A stretch of 64,000 nucleotides of DNA. It comes from Methyloversatilis sp. XJ19-49 (GTDB lineage Bacteria > Pseudomonadota > Gammaproteobacteria > Burkholderiales > Rhodocyclaceae). The notes beneath the pieces are model-generated. The model worked only from the letters and a program-made list of their open reading frames with translations, was not told the origin of the DNA and searched no databases. The DNA lies in NCBI RefSeq assembly GCF_024580145.1, contig NZ_JANINI010000001.1:445803-509802 (forward strand), read 5' to 3'. This document shows positions 26,336 to 35,511 of this stretch, piece by piece; position 1 is the stretch's first letter, and the number at the start of each line of letters is the position of its first letter. The position numbers were made by a program, and so were the translations under genes.

Positions 26336-27373
26336 TCAGTGTGTGCCTGTCAGCGGCAGGTTGAGCAGCAGATTCTGCGGCTTCATCTGAACCAGACCGT
26401 TTTCATCCATGGCCAGTGCCAGCCAGACCGGACGCGCCGCACCGTCACGGCGCAGTTCGGCGCGCATGTCACGCGCATCGAGGAAGTCGAGGCGGAACAG
26501 CGCGACGATGCGCGACAGGCGGTCGGGCGCCAGTTCACCGCCTTCGTACAGCGTGTTGAGCAGGTCCATCGCTTCGCGGTCAAGTCCGATGTGCCAGGCC
26601 CAGTGTTCGTCGCGGATGTCCTGCTGCGGCGTGATGCGGACGGCAGCACCGTAGAAGTGGGCGATCCAGCGTTCCATCACGCGACACAGCGCGTCCAGCG
26701 CAGGTTGGCCGTAATTCAGCGGCAGCACGGCGCGGCGCCCGGCGCGCGCATACAGTTCGGCGGCGTTGCCGGCATCGAGCACGTCGAGCTCGGCCGCACG
26801 CGGAATCGCCCCGGCCTGCCGGATCAGGCGGCCGATGTTGCCGAAGCCGCCGGTTTCGGCATAGTCGCCCAAAGTTTCCGCGTCGGCCATCAGGATGCGG
26901 CCCGCGTGCGGTGTCGCCCGCTGGCTGCGGAAGAACAGTTCGGCGGCGCGCCACATCAGCGCGCCGTCATTGCCGGTGCAGTCTTCGAGCAGGCCGTGCA
27001 GGATGAGCTGGGTGAGCTGCGGCACGAACAGTGGCGCGATGCCGCTCAGACCGTCGAGAAACAGTTCCAGCCACGCCGATTCGATGTCCGGCCGGGCGAG
27101 CACGCGGTCGCGGAAGGCGATGAAGGCGAACCAGTTGTCGCGCGCGTCCGCGTCGGCAATCGAAGCGATTTCGGCGTGATCAACGATGCGCGCCGGCGCA
27201 TCGTGCAGGCTGGAATGCAGCGCGCGCTCGGCGTCGCAGCTGTCCGCCACGAGCGCCAGTTCGGGCCTGGCCAGCCAGTCGCGCAGCAGCGCGTCCGTCA
27301 CGACCAGACGCCCGGCTGCGTTGCGCCTGACCCGCCCGAAGGCCGAGTCAGGCCACCAACCCGCCGCCGTCAT
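26336..27373 (-). CDS. DUF6352-type conserved hypothetical protein of the H4MPT locus
   Basis: 345 residues with no signal peptide or membrane helix, so likely cytoplasmic. I recognise no catalytic motif; to my recollection such proteins are named DUF6352 and occur beside fhcC in beta-proteobacterial H4MPT loci. Its ATG overlaps the fhcC stop by one base (TGATG), so it is the last gene of fhcB-A-D-C-orf and presumably co-produced with the formyltransferase/hydrolase complex. A role in complex assembly, methylofuran attachment or C1 sensing is possible; none is shown by sequence. A longer frame to 27532 overlaps fhcC and is not used. Confidence 0.7.
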   Translation of the reverse strand: MTAAGWWPDSAFGRVRRNAAGRLVVTDALLRDWLARPELALVADSCDAERALHSSLHDAPARIVDHAEIASIADADARDNWFAFIAFRDRVLARPDIESAWLELFLDGLSGIAPLFVPQLTQLILHGLLEDCTGNDGALMWRAAELFFRSQRATPHAGRILMADAETLGDYAETGGFGNIGRLIRQAGAIPRAAELDVLDAGNAAELYARAGRRAVLPLNYGQPALDALCRVMERWIAHFYGAAVRITPQQDIRDEHWAWHIGLDREAMDLLNTLYEGGELAPDRLSRIVALFRLDFLDARDMRAELRRDGAARPVWLALAMDENGLVQMKPQNLLLNLPLTGTH

Positions 27374-28188
27374 CAGCCGCGTACGAGCAGTTCGCCGCGT
27401 CCGCCAACCGCCATGTCGCCCATGTAGCGACGCACCGTGCACGCACCGGCGTCGAGCGTGCCGAACGGTCCGGGCAGCCCTTTCCAGCTCGCGTACAGCA
27501 GACTCAGGAAACCGAGCCGGTGCGCACCGCAATCGACGACGGTGGGCAGCATCTGCGCCGGCAGCGCGTTGAGGATCAGCGTGCCGCGCTTCATGCCGTA
27601 CGCCGGATAGGCGCCCAGCGCGCCGGCTACCGCAATGGTGCCGGCGATCATGCGGGTGCCGCAGTAGTCGCCCGCATTGCCGCCGACCAGTATCTGGCCG
27701 CGCCGCATGCGGTCGCCCAGACGATCGCCGGCATGGCCACCGACCAGCAGCAGGCCGCCGGCCATGCCTTTCATCTCGCCAGGAATGGCACCGCCAGCCG
27801 ATTCGCCGACGTCGCCGGCGATGTCGATGCGACCGCCCTTCATGCCGGTCGCGCAGAAGGCCCCAGCCGAACCGGAGACGGTGATCGTGCCGCCCAGCAG
27901 TCCCTGGCCGACGTAAGGCCCGGCGTCGCCGGCGACGGTGACGTGGCCGGACTTCATGCCGGCGCCGATGCGTTCGAGCTTGCTGCAGTCACCGCGGAAC
28001 ACGATGTCGGTCGCGTCGTCGCCGGCGATGTCGAACAGCTCGTCCGCGCGCACGACGCGCTTGCCGACGTTCAATACGATGGCTGCGATGTCGGACGCCG
28101 CCTGGCCGGCCAGTGCGGCAGGATTCAGCATGCCGACATCGACGCGCTGGGCCGGTGCGCTGCGCAGCGTGAATGTCAGGGCGCTCAT
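27373..28188 (-). CDS. fhcC: Formyltransferase/hydrolase complex subunit C
   Basis: 271 residues, homologous to formylmethanofuran dehydrogenase subunit C. The middle is a right-handed beta-helix/GXGXG-type repeat (e.g. GGTITVSGSAGAFCATGMKG, GGRIDIAGDVGESAG), as also found in glutamate synthase C domains. In the bacterial Fhc complex it is a structural subunit holding the others. The ATG at 28188 overlaps the fhcD stop by 4 bp, and its own stop overlaps the DUF6352-type gene. It acts in the cytoplasm in the last step of H4MPT-linked formaldehyde oxidation. Confidence 0.93.
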   Translation of the reverse strand: MSALTFTLRSAPAQRVDVGMLNPAALAGQAASDIAAIVLNVGKRVVRADELFDIAGDDATDIVFRGDCSKLERIGAGMKSGHVTVAGDAGPYVGQGLLGGTITVSGSAGAFCATGMKGGRIDIAGDVGESAGGAIPGEMKGMAGGLLLVGGHAGDRLGDRMRRGQILVGGNAGDYCGTRMIAGTIAVAGALGAYPAYGMKRGTLILNALPAQMLPTVVDCGAHRLGFLSLLYASWKGLPGPFGTLDAGACTVRRYMGDMAVGGRGELLVRG

Positions 28189-29081
28189 TTCAGGATCTCC
28201 CGCAGGTGGTACTGGAACTGGCCGAGCTTGCCGCCGTAGTTTCCGGCCGACAGGCGGCGGATGCCGCCGGCGGCACCGATCCGGCACACCGCGCGCATGC
28301 CGACCTCCATCGCCTTTTTCACCGACGCGTCGGTCAGGCCGTCGATGACGATTTCGAGTACCGCGCCGATGCGCTCATCGAGTTCGGATTTGGTCGCGCC
28401 GCGCAGCGTCGGGCAGAAGGCGTCATTGGTCGAGGCCGACAGCGCCTTGTACTTGGAGCCCACCTTGGAGCCGGAACGCACGACGCCGCCCGGAAAGGGC
28501 ATGACGATTTCGCGCAGCTTGCGCATGTCGACGATGGCCGCCTCGCACGCTTCGAGTGCCTGGACCTGGGTATCTGCGAGCACCAGGAAGTTGCCGCCGC
28601 CGACCGCCTTCACCATGCGCGCCGTGTCCTGCACGAGGAACTCGCCATCCATCACCGGAATGCGCCAATAGCGCTTGCCGGCGATCTGCTTCGAAGTCTG
28701 GAAGCCGTCGCCGAAATAGCGCAGCGTCTTGCCCAGCGGCACCGGGTCGCCTTCGTCCAGCCCGGCGAAGATGGCGCTGGTCGGGCTGGTCAGCACGCAC
28801 TGGCCGACCCGCCGCTCGATCTGCTTGATCAGTTCCTTGCTCGACACGGCAAACAGCAGCACCGATACGCCCGGACGGCCGTCCGGCGTTTCGTCCGGCG
28901 ACATCATGCGTTCGATGCCCGCCTCGGCGCCGCAGGCGATGACCGAAGTCGCGAATCCGGTCAGTGCATTGGCCGAATGCAGGGCCCAGGTTTCGTTGTA
29001 GGCCGTGATGATGAGGCGGATGCCCCGCATGCCGAATGCTTCGGCAAAGGTGTCGTCGATTGCTACGCCATTGATGATCAT
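28185..29081 (-). CDS. fhcD: Formylmethanofuran:H4MPT formyltransferase, Fhc subunit D
   Basis: 298-residue Ftr homologue that moves the formyl group from N5-formyl-H4MPT to methylofuran. Typical Ftr segments are MIINGVAIDDTFAEAFGMRG at the N terminus, ACGAEAGIERMMSPDETPDG and the C-terminal CRIGAAGGIRRLSAGNYGGK. The start at 29081 matches the family N terminus; an in-frame ATG at 29108 lies inside fhcA and is rejected. It lies 4 bp after fhcA and overlaps fhcC, within fhcB-A-D-C. Confidence 0.96.
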   Translation of the reverse strand: MIINGVAIDDTFAEAFGMRGIRLIITAYNETWALHSANALTGFATSVIACGAEAGIERMMSPDETPDGRPGVSVLLFAVSSKELIKQIERRVGQCVLTSPTSAIFAGLDEGDPVPLGKTLRYFGDGFQTSKQIAGKRYWRIPVMDGEFLVQDTARMVKAVGGGNFLVLADTQVQALEACEAAIVDMRKLREIVMPFPGGVVRSGSKVGSKYKALSASTNDAFCPTLRGATKSELDERIGAVLEIVIDGLTDASVKKAMEVGMRAVCRIGAAGGIRRLSAGNYGGKLGQFQYHLREILK

Positions 29082-29085
29082 CGGT

Positions 29086-30756
29086 TCAACCCCGCTTCCG
29101 GCAGGCATGGGCGATCAGCTTCGAGCCGCCACCGCACTCGCACAGTTCGTCGTCACTGATCTTGAAATTGTTCATGCGCACCGAATGGAAACGTTCGAAA
29201 TAGGGTTTGATCTTCTTTTCGATGCCGATGTCGAATTCGGGCTTCACGGCATGCGTGCCGCCGCGCACGACCTTGACGATGCGGCCGTCACGCACCACCA
29301 GTTCGCCGTCCTTGAACACCAGTTCCGGCTTCTCGAACATGCGCTCGCGGTCGGCATCTTCCTTGTAGACCACGATGTCGGCCGCCGCACCCGGTGCCAG
29401 GTGACCGCGATCGGCGAGGCCGATCAGCTTCGCCGGACCGGCGCGCGTCATGATCGCGATCTCGTACAGCGAATATTCGCGATCGAGTCCCGCCAGGTTG
29501 CTCATCGCGCGCGCATCCGGGTTGATCGTGTCGAGCATCGCGTTTCGGAAGCTGCGGTCCATCAGCAGCTTGATCAGGTGCGGATAGGTCGTGAACGGCG
29601 CGCCGTTCGGATGGTCGGTGGTCAGGAAGATGCGCCACGGGTCATCGACCATCAGGAAGATCTCCAGGCCGATGGCCCACTGCAGCGCATTGACGAAGTT
29701 CTGGTCCTTGTACTTGAACGGCACCACACCGCAGCCGGCGTCGCACTCGATGTCCATGATTACCGACTTCTTCGGCGAGCCGTGACCGGCGTTGCGGTAC
29801 TGCACCATGTTGTCGCCGGACGCGGTCACCGTCTGGCCGAACAGGATCTGACCGACGTCGGCCGACACGTTCTTCTTCTGGTTGATCGCCTCGGCAATGC
29901 GGGCCGCAGCACTCGAAAACTTGCGCTCGCCCTCGGTGCCGTAGCTGTGGAACTGGATGTGCGTCAGGTGGACCGGCAGGCCTTCGGCCGCGTCCATCGT
30001 GCCCAGCGTGGTGTCCACATTGCCCGGCACGCCCAGATTGCTGGCATGCACGTGCAGCGGCTTGGCCACGCCGAGATCATGTACGGCACGCGACAGTACC
30101 TTCACGATCTCGCGCGGCGTGATGCCGTAGAAGGCGTTCTGCTCGTCGAGGTCGAGCTTGCGCTGGTTGAACTTGAAGGCGGAAATCGCACCCGGGTTCA
30201 CCACCTTGATGCCGACCGTCTGCGTCGCGTGCAGCGTCCACGCCACGTAATCGTTGATCGCCTGCTGGTCTTCCTTCGCCGCCAGCATGCGCAGCAGGAA
30301 ATCATCGCTGCCGAGCATGGCGTAGCCGCCGGTGTCCAGCATCGGCGTGTCGCCCATTTCCATGTGGGCCTGGCGCGCGTTGATCGGCAGCAGCGCCGGC
30401 TCGAACGCTGCGGTGTAGCCCATTTCGGCGTAACGGTAGCCGGCCGCCAGGGTGCCGGGCGCGGCGTGACCGCAGCTGGAACGCGTCAGTTCGGTGCGCT
30501 CGACCGGATCACCGCGATGGTCTTCCGGCAACATTTCGCGCGCGATGTTCACCTTGCCGCCACCGATGTGGCTGTGCATGTCGATCGCGCCCGACATGAC
30601 GATGCGGCCGGAAATGTTGTACTCGGCGCTGATCCTGTCATTCGCGTCCGGCGCGGCGATCAGCCGGCCATCGCGGATGTAGAGGTCGCGTACCTGATCA
30701 TCGACGCCATTTGCCGGATCGATCACCCGGCCGCCGGTCAGCTTGATGACGTTCAC
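29086..30756 (-). CDS. fhcA: Formyltransferase/hydrolase complex subunit A (amidohydrolase)
   Basis: 556-residue amidohydrolase-superfamily subunit that hydrolyses formyl-methylofuran to formate. Metal-site elements are HSHIGGG (HxH), GIKVVNPGAI with a candidate carboxylated Lys, HVHASNLG, HLTHIQFHSYG and TTDHPNGAPF. The start is GTG at 30756: it follows a strong AGGAGG site and forms a GTGA overlap with the fhcB stop. A longer open frame reaches 31017 but runs through fhcB. In the bacterial complex this subunit, not a molybdopterin site, is the catalytic end for formate release. Confidence 0.95.
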   Translation of the reverse strand: MNVIKLTGGRVIDPANGVDDQVRDLYIRDGRLIAAPDANDRISAEYNISGRIVMSGAIDMHSHIGGGKVNIAREMLPEDHRGDPVERTELTRSSCGHAAPGTLAAGYRYAEMGYTAAFEPALLPINARQAHMEMGDTPMLDTGGYAMLGSDDFLLRMLAAKEDQQAINDYVAWTLHATQTVGIKVVNPGAISAFKFNQRKLDLDEQNAFYGITPREIVKVLSRAVHDLGVAKPLHVHASNLGVPGNVDTTLGTMDAAEGLPVHLTHIQFHSYGTEGERKFSSAAARIAEAINQKKNVSADVGQILFGQTVTASGDNMVQYRNAGHGSPKKSVIMDIECDAGCGVVPFKYKDQNFVNALQWAIGLEIFLMVDDPWRIFLTTDHPNGAPFTTYPHLIKLLMDRSFRNAMLDTINPDARAMSNLAGLDREYSLYEIAIMTRAGPAKLIGLADRGHLAPGAAADIVVYKEDADRERMFEKPELVFKDGELVVRDGRIVKVVRGGTHAVKPEFDIGIEKKIKPYFERFHSVRMNNFKISDDELCECGGGSKLIAHACRKRG

Positions 30757-32051
30757 GACTGAACCTCCTTCAAACGGGTGGCGATGGCGACCGCCACCTC
30801 GCCGGCCGCCGGCAGCGCGCTCCTGCGCAGGGCCTGCAGCGGCAGCGTCACGACCTTGTCGGTACGCACGAAATGACCGGTGTGATGCATGCCAGGCGTC
30901 GCGACAGGAATGTAGACCTGCGGCTCTGCGGCCAGCTTCAGCGACGGCGGTGCGATAACGATGGTGGGCACGCCGGTGGCCGGCGGCGACTGCAGGTCGT
31001 TCAGACTGGACAGCCACACCAGCGCATCCGCTTCACCGTTCGCGAGCAGGCGGTCGATGCCGTTGTGCAGCGGGTCGAACTTCGGTGCGCCGCTGGCATA
31101 ACTGGTACGCATCGGATAACCGGTCTGCCAGGTATGCACGGCGCCCATCGACAGGTCGCCGTCATTGCCGGCCAGCGGCAGGCTGTTGCAGCGGGTGGTC
31201 ACATTGAGCCGACGCACCAGCGACACGATGGCGCCGACATTCAGGTCGAGCTGCGACACCTCGAATGCCGGTCCGGCCCACACGACCACGCTGTACCGTG
31301 CGCCAAGCAGCGCATCGGCCAGTGCCTGCCAGCGCGCCAGCGCAATGCCCAGCGGGGCATCGCCGGCCACCGGTTGCTGCGCCACCAGCGCGTTGAGCAC
31401 CGACAGCGCTTCGGGCATGCGGCCGGGCTCGAAGTCGAACACGTCGGGCCCACGCCCGTCCGGCGAGTGGCCCGGCTGCGTATCCAGACCGCCGCCGAGA
31501 TAGACGATGCGCCGGCTGGCCGGCTGCAGGTCGAACATCGTTTCCTTCACCCACACGCAGCGTTCGAAGAAGCGTGGCTGCGCGCTGACCGCATCGGTGC
31601 CGACCAGCAGGATCAGGTCGGCGCGATTCTTCACTTCGGCCAGCGTGGTGTTGATGCCGCCGCCGTCCTGGACCACGCGACTGGCGCGCCAGCCGAATTC
31701 GTTGTTCATGTGGTCGATGACGCCGCCGGCGCGATCGACCAGTTCCATCGCACCGCGTGCGCCACTCACATCGAGCGCCATGCCGCCGAACACCGGCTGG
31801 GCCGACGCGGCGAGCAGACGAGCCGCTTCGGCGCAGGCTTCGTCCAGCGTGGCCGGACGGCCGGCGATGCGCGGCGTCGCGGCAGTCGAACCGGCGCCCA
31901 GGCGGGCAAATCCGCTGACAGCCCGATCGCAGCCATGGGCCACCACCGCCAATGCAGCGCCGGCGGTATCGACGCTCAGGTCGTCGCAGGCATGGCCGCA
32001 CAGCGGACAGGCCACCTCGGTGACGACAGTCGAAGTCGCTTCATGGGTCAT
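30753..32051 (-). CDS. fhcB: Formyltransferase/hydrolase complex subunit B
   Basis: 432 residues, related to the molybdopterin-type FwdB/FmdB subunit. The N terminus has CPLCGHACDDL, and VVQDGGGINTT plus LILLVGTDAVSAQPRFFERC recall the oxidoreductase fold. In methylotrophic bacteria this subunit is a remnant without redox activity, fitting the hydrolytic Fhc complex. It is the first gene of the leftward fhcBADC operon and ends in a GTGA overlap with fhcA. The upstream region is shared with the divergent mptG operon. Confidence 0.93.
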   Translation of the reverse strand: MTHEATSTVVTEVACPLCGHACDDLSVDTAGAALAVVAHGCDRAVSGFARLGAGSTAATPRIAGRPATLDEACAEAARLLAASAQPVFGGMALDVSGARGAMELVDRAGGVIDHMNNEFGWRASRVVQDGGGINTTLAEVKNRADLILLVGTDAVSAQPRFFERCVWVKETMFDLQPASRRIVYLGGGLDTQPGHSPDGRGPDVFDFEPGRMPEALSVLNALVAQQPVAGDAPLGIALARWQALADALLGARYSVVVWAGPAFEVSQLDLNVGAIVSLVRRLNVTTRCNSLPLAGNDGDLSMGAVHTWQTGYPMRTSYASGAPKFDPLHNGIDRLLANGEADALVWLSSLNDLQSPPATGVPTIVIAPPSLKLAAEPQVYIPVATPGMHHTGHFVRTDKVVTLPLQALRRSALPAAGEVAVAIATRLKEVQS

Positions 32052-32325
32052 GAATCATCCGTTTCATCAGTTGGGTCACACTCAGCACTCGCCACGATAC
32101 AACATGCAAAAAGCGGGTGCGGACTGACGTTCGGGTGCCGCAGTGCAGCATCGAAGTCACGACGAAGGGGTGAGATCAGTCTGTTTCACATGCGATACAG
32201 CACGATCCGAAAACGACGTCACCCGGCAGCACCAAACTCCGCCGCTGGGCCACATCATTCAAGCCTTCCCTGCGCTGCAGGCGAATTTGGGATAATCGAT
32301 GCCTCTTCGGACCACGATTGACGCG
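32052..32325. promoter_or_regulatory. Divergent promoter region, fhcB / mptG operons
   Basis: 274 bp separate the two halves of the C1 locus, so the promoters of both must lie here. On the plus strand GATAAT (32291-32296) is a good -10 about 30 bp before the mptG ATG, but a convincing -35 at the right distance was not found. On the minus strand TTGCATGTTGTATCG (around 32095-32110) is the AT-richest candidate. No clear dyad operator was seen. Confidence 0.4.
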
Positions 32326-33327
32326 ATGAACTCCAGACACGCAACCGCCGCCGCCCTGACCGTCCGGGCCCCCGCGCGTCTGCACCTGGGCTTTATCGAC
32401 CTCGATGGCAGCATGGGGCGGCGCTTCGGCAGCGTCGGTCTGACGCTTAACGGGCTGAACACGGTGGTCGAGATCGAGCCTTCCGAGACGCTCCAGGTGA
32501 CCGGCCACGACGCCGAACGCGCCCATCGCTACGCCCACGATCTGAGCACGCGCTTCGACCTGCCGCCGGCGCGCATCACGCTGACCGAGGCCATTCCGTC
32601 GCATTCGGGTCTGGGCTCAGGCACCCAGCTCGCCCTCGCGGTCGGCATGGCACTGGCCCGGTTGTACGGACTCAATCTGGATTCACGCGAAGTCGCCAGC
32701 CTGCTCGACCGGGGTGCCCGCTCCGGCATCGGCATCGGCAGTTTCGATGGTGGCGGCTTCATCGTCGATGGCGGTCGCGGCGCGGTCGATGCACCGCCCC
32801 CGATCATCGCGCAGATGCGCTTTCCGGCCGCCTGGCGCATGGTGCTGATTTTCGATCACGCATGCCGCGGCCTGCACGGCAGCGCCGAGAAGGAGGCGTT
32901 CCGCGTGCTGCCGCCCTATGCGCCGGGCGTGGCCGACCGGCTCAGCCGGCTGGTGCTGATGCGCGCATTGCCGGCGCTGGCCGAGGAAGACATCGACCTG
33001 TTCGGCGCCGCGATCAACGAACTGCAGCATTGCGTCGGCGATTATTTCTCGCCGGCACAGGGTGGCCGCTACACCAGCAAGCGGGTTGGCGAGGTCGCGC
33101 TGACCCTGCAGGAACTGGGCGCAGCCTGCATTGGCCAAAGTTCGTGGGGGCCGACCGGCTTTGCGCTGGCCGCATCGGAGGCCGATGCGCAGGCCATGGT
33201 CCGGGCGGTGCGCGAACGCTACGCGGATGCAGCCGGACTCGACTTGATGATTTGTGCTGCGCGCAACGAAGGCGCGCAGTGGTCATCGCGACAGACTTCA
33301 ATTGCTGCCTCAACCAGCCGTGAATAG
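32326..33327 (+). CDS. mptG: Beta-ribofuranosylaminobenzene 5'-phosphate synthase
   Basis: 333-residue GHMP-kinase-fold enzyme that condenses PRPP with 4-aminobenzoate (or 4-hydroxybenzoate), releasing CO2 and PPi: the first committed step of (dephospho-)H4MPT synthesis. The N terminus VRAPARLHLGFIDLDG and the glycine-rich IPSHSGLGSGTQLALAVG match the family. ATG at 32326 is chosen because a -10-like GATAAT lies at 32291; the ATG at 32299 would sit almost on the transcription start. It is the first gene of the rightward C1 operon, followed after 92 bp by mtdB. Confidence 0.92.
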   Translation: MNSRHATAAALTVRAPARLHLGFIDLDGSMGRRFGSVGLTLNGLNTVVEIEPSETLQVTGHDAERAHRYAHDLSTRFDLPPARITLTEAIPSHSGLGSGTQLALAVGMALARLYGLNLDSREVASLLDRGARSGIGIGSFDGGGFIVDGGRGAVDAPPPIIAQMRFPAAWRMVLIFDHACRGLHGSAEKEAFRVLPPYAPGVADRLSRLVLMRALPALAEEDIDLFGAAINELQHCVGDYFSPAQGGRYTSKRVGEVALTLQELGAACIGQSSWGPTGFALAASEADAQAMVRAVRERYADAAGLDLMICAARNEGAQWSSRQTSIAASTSRE

Positions 33328-33419
33328 GTACCGGGCACATCTGTTGCCCACGCAAGCACGCACCTGACAACGACGTAACCAGAGTACGCAGCCTTCGGGC
33401 GGAAAGAGTGAGACAGACC

Positions 33420-34322
33420 ATGGAAAACCCCTACATCCTTCACATGTTCAGCCCGACCAACAACATCAGCCCGTTCGACGTGAACATGGCGTGTGATGCG
33501 GGCTACCAGGTTCTGATGCCGTATTCCGGCGTCGGCCTTGACCAGATCTACGGCCTGACGCAGGACGCAATCTTTTCGCGCGGCCCCAATGGCGTGAAGC
33601 GCACCGGTCTGTTCATCGGTGGCCGCGACATCGGTCTGGCGGCCGACATGCTCGATGCCTGCCGCAATGCGATGGTGCCGCCGTTCGAAGTGTCGGTGTT
33701 CGCCGACCCCAGTGGCGCCTTCACCACCGCCGCTGCGCTGGTCGCCTGTGTCGAACGCCAGCTGCGCAAGGCGCACAACACCGAACTCGAAGGCAAGACC
33801 GTGCTGGTCCTCGGCGGAACGGGCCCGGTGGGTACCGCCGCGGCCGTACTCGCCTCTAGCGCCGGCGCCAAGGTGCTGGTCGGCAGCCATTCGAGCGCCA
33901 TGCGCGCCCGCGTCGCATCCGAAGTGGTGAATACCCGCTACGGTTCGTCGGTGCTGCCGGTCGAGGCAGGTTCGAATGAACAGAAGGAAAACCTGATGCC
34001 GCAGGCCAACATCATCCTGTGTACGGCGAAGGCCGGCATCCAGGTGCTGAGCAAGGCGCAGCTGATGTCCGCGACCTCGCTGCTGGTGGCTGCCGACGTC
34101 AACGCGGTGCCGCCTGCCGGCGTCGAAGGTCTGGGCGTGATGGACGACGGCAAGCCGCTGGAAGCCGGTTCCGGCAAGGCGGTCGGCATCGGCGCACTGG
34201 CCATCGGCAACGTGAAGTACCTGTGCCAGCGCGGATTGTTCCAGCGCATGATCAATACCGACAAGCCGGTCTATCTCGACTTCCGCGACGCCTTCGCCAC
34301 CGCCCGCGAACTGGTGGCCTGA
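33420..34322 (+). CDS. mtdB: NAD(P)-dependent methylene-H4MPT dehydrogenase
   Basis: 300-residue cytoplasmic enzyme oxidising methylene-H4MPT to methenyl-H4MPT with NAD+ or NADP+. The N terminus ENPYILHMFSPTNNISPFD and the Rossmann glycine motif VLGGTGPVGTAAA fit MtdB rather than MtdA, which has a different N terminus and also accepts H4F. ATG at 33420 is used; a GTG at 33408 in frame is less likely. It directly precedes an ATP-grasp gene and mch, so the dehydrogenase and cyclohydrolase steps are co-expressed. Confidence 0.93.
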   Translation: MENPYILHMFSPTNNISPFDVNMACDAGYQVLMPYSGVGLDQIYGLTQDAIFSRGPNGVKRTGLFIGGRDIGLAADMLDACRNAMVPPFEVSVFADPSGAFTTAAALVACVERQLRKAHNTELEGKTVLVLGGTGPVGTAAAVLASSAGAKVLVGSHSSAMRARVASEVVNTRYGSSVLPVEAGSNEQKENLMPQANIILCTAKAGIQVLSKAQLMSATSLLVAADVNAVPPAGVEGLGVMDDGKPLEAGSGKAVGIGALAIGNVKYLCQRGLFQRMINTDKPVYLDFRDAFATARELVA

Positions 34323-34347
34323 CCGTAACGGGCAGGAAAGCACGCCG

Positions 34348-35511
34348 GTGCCGCACTGGCTCATCGTGTCGGGCAGCGCACGCGCGCTGGCGCACTCATG
34401 CGTCGCGGCAGGCTGGACCTGCGATGTGATCGATCCGTTCGCCGACACCGACACACGGGCGCTGGCCCGACATACCGTCAGGGCGGATTTTCGCGACGGC
34501 GCCTTCGATGACGACTTGCCTGCGCTGATCGCCGGACTGGCAGAAGACTGCGACGGCATCGTCGCCGGATCGGGCTTCGAACGGCGGCCTGATCTGCTTT
34601 CCGCGCTGGACCTCGCACTTCACGCATCAGCCCCGCGCATCGGCAACGCTGCGGCGACCGTACAGCGCTGCAAGGCGCCGGATTCGCTGGCCGCGGGCCT
34701 GCAGCAGGCGGGCGTGCGCTTTGCGGCGATGCGCAGTGAAGGTCGGGCGCCCGAGGGCTGGCTGATGAAACAGACCGGTGCCTGCGGCGGCGCACATGTG
34801 CGCCCGACGCGCGGCGGCGAAGCGATACCGGCGGGCTGGCACGCGCAGGCACACGCGGCGGGCGTTCCCGCTTCGGTGCTGTTCCTCGCCGATGGCCATC
34901 GCGGTCGCATCATCGGCGTCAGCCGGCAGTTTCCAGGGGCGATTGCCGGGCCGTACGCCTGGTGCGAAGCGGTGAGTGACCTGCCGCTGGACGACGCGCA
35001 GCTGACCGCACTGGAACGCGATGTCGACGCCATCGTGCAGGCGTTCGGACTGCACGGACTGAACGGTGCCGATCTGGTGCTGCAGGGCGGCCGTCACGTG
35101 CTGCTGGAAATCAACCCGCGGCCGACTGCGACACTCGCGCTGTACGAAGACCGGGTTGAAGGCGGCCTGTTCGCAGCCCATGTTGCCGCCTGTGCCGGGC
35201 GACTGAACGATGTGGTGCTGTCACCGTCGCGCACGCTGCGCGGCCTCCGCGTGGTCTATGCGCCCCACGACCTGGTCATCGGCGACGGCGTCCGGTGGCC
35301 CGGCGGCTGCACCGATCTGCCGGCTGCCGGCAGCCTGGTCGCAAAGGCAACACCGGTCTGCACAGCCCACGCGGTGGGCCATGATGAAACCAGCGTTCGC
35401 ACGCAGTTGCAGCAACGCCAGGAAGAAGTGCTGTACCGGATCGCTCCGTCCGCCGGAGCGGTCGCAACAGACCATAACAACGATCTTGTATTCCCGAGGA
35501 GAAGCGCATGA
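34348..35511 (+). CDS. ATP-grasp protein of the H4MPT/methylofuran locus
   Basis: 387 residues with an ATP-grasp ligase core. [18 protein letters not shown] is the flexible glycine-rich loop and [11 protein letters not shown] the Mg2+-binding segment. The first 90 residues look like a PreATP-grasp domain. Such genes (OrfY and relatives) are conserved with fae, mch and mtdB, and ligases of this neighbourhood have been linked to the polyglutamate side chain of methylofuran. I therefore infer an amino-acid ligase in cofactor synthesis, without certainty about the bond made. GTG at 34348 follows an AGGAAAG site. The stop overlaps mch by 4 bp (ATGA). Confidence 0.8.
   Translation: MPHWLIVSGSARALAHSCVAAGWTCDVIDPFADTDTRALARHTVRADFRDGAFDDDLPALIAGLAEDCDGIVAGSGFERRPDLLSALDLALHASAPRIGNAAATVQRCKAPDSLAAGLQQAGVRFAAMRSEGRAPEGWLMKQTGACGGAHVRPTRGGEAIPAGWHAQAHAAGVPASVLFLADGHRGRIIGVSRQFPGAIAGPYAWCEAVSDLPLDDAQLTALERDVDAIVQAFGLHGLNGADLVLQGGRHVLLEINPRPTATLALYEDRVEGGLFAAHVAACAGRLNDVVLSPSRTLRGLRVVYAPHDLVIGDGVRWPGGCTDLPAAGSLVAKATPVCTAHAVGHDETSVRTQLQQRQEEVLYRIAPSAGAVATDHNNDLVFPRRSA

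Noticed and set aside
28556-28828. Short plus-strand frames within fhcD
   Set aside because: No ribosome site or motif; fhcD on the minus strand is certain.
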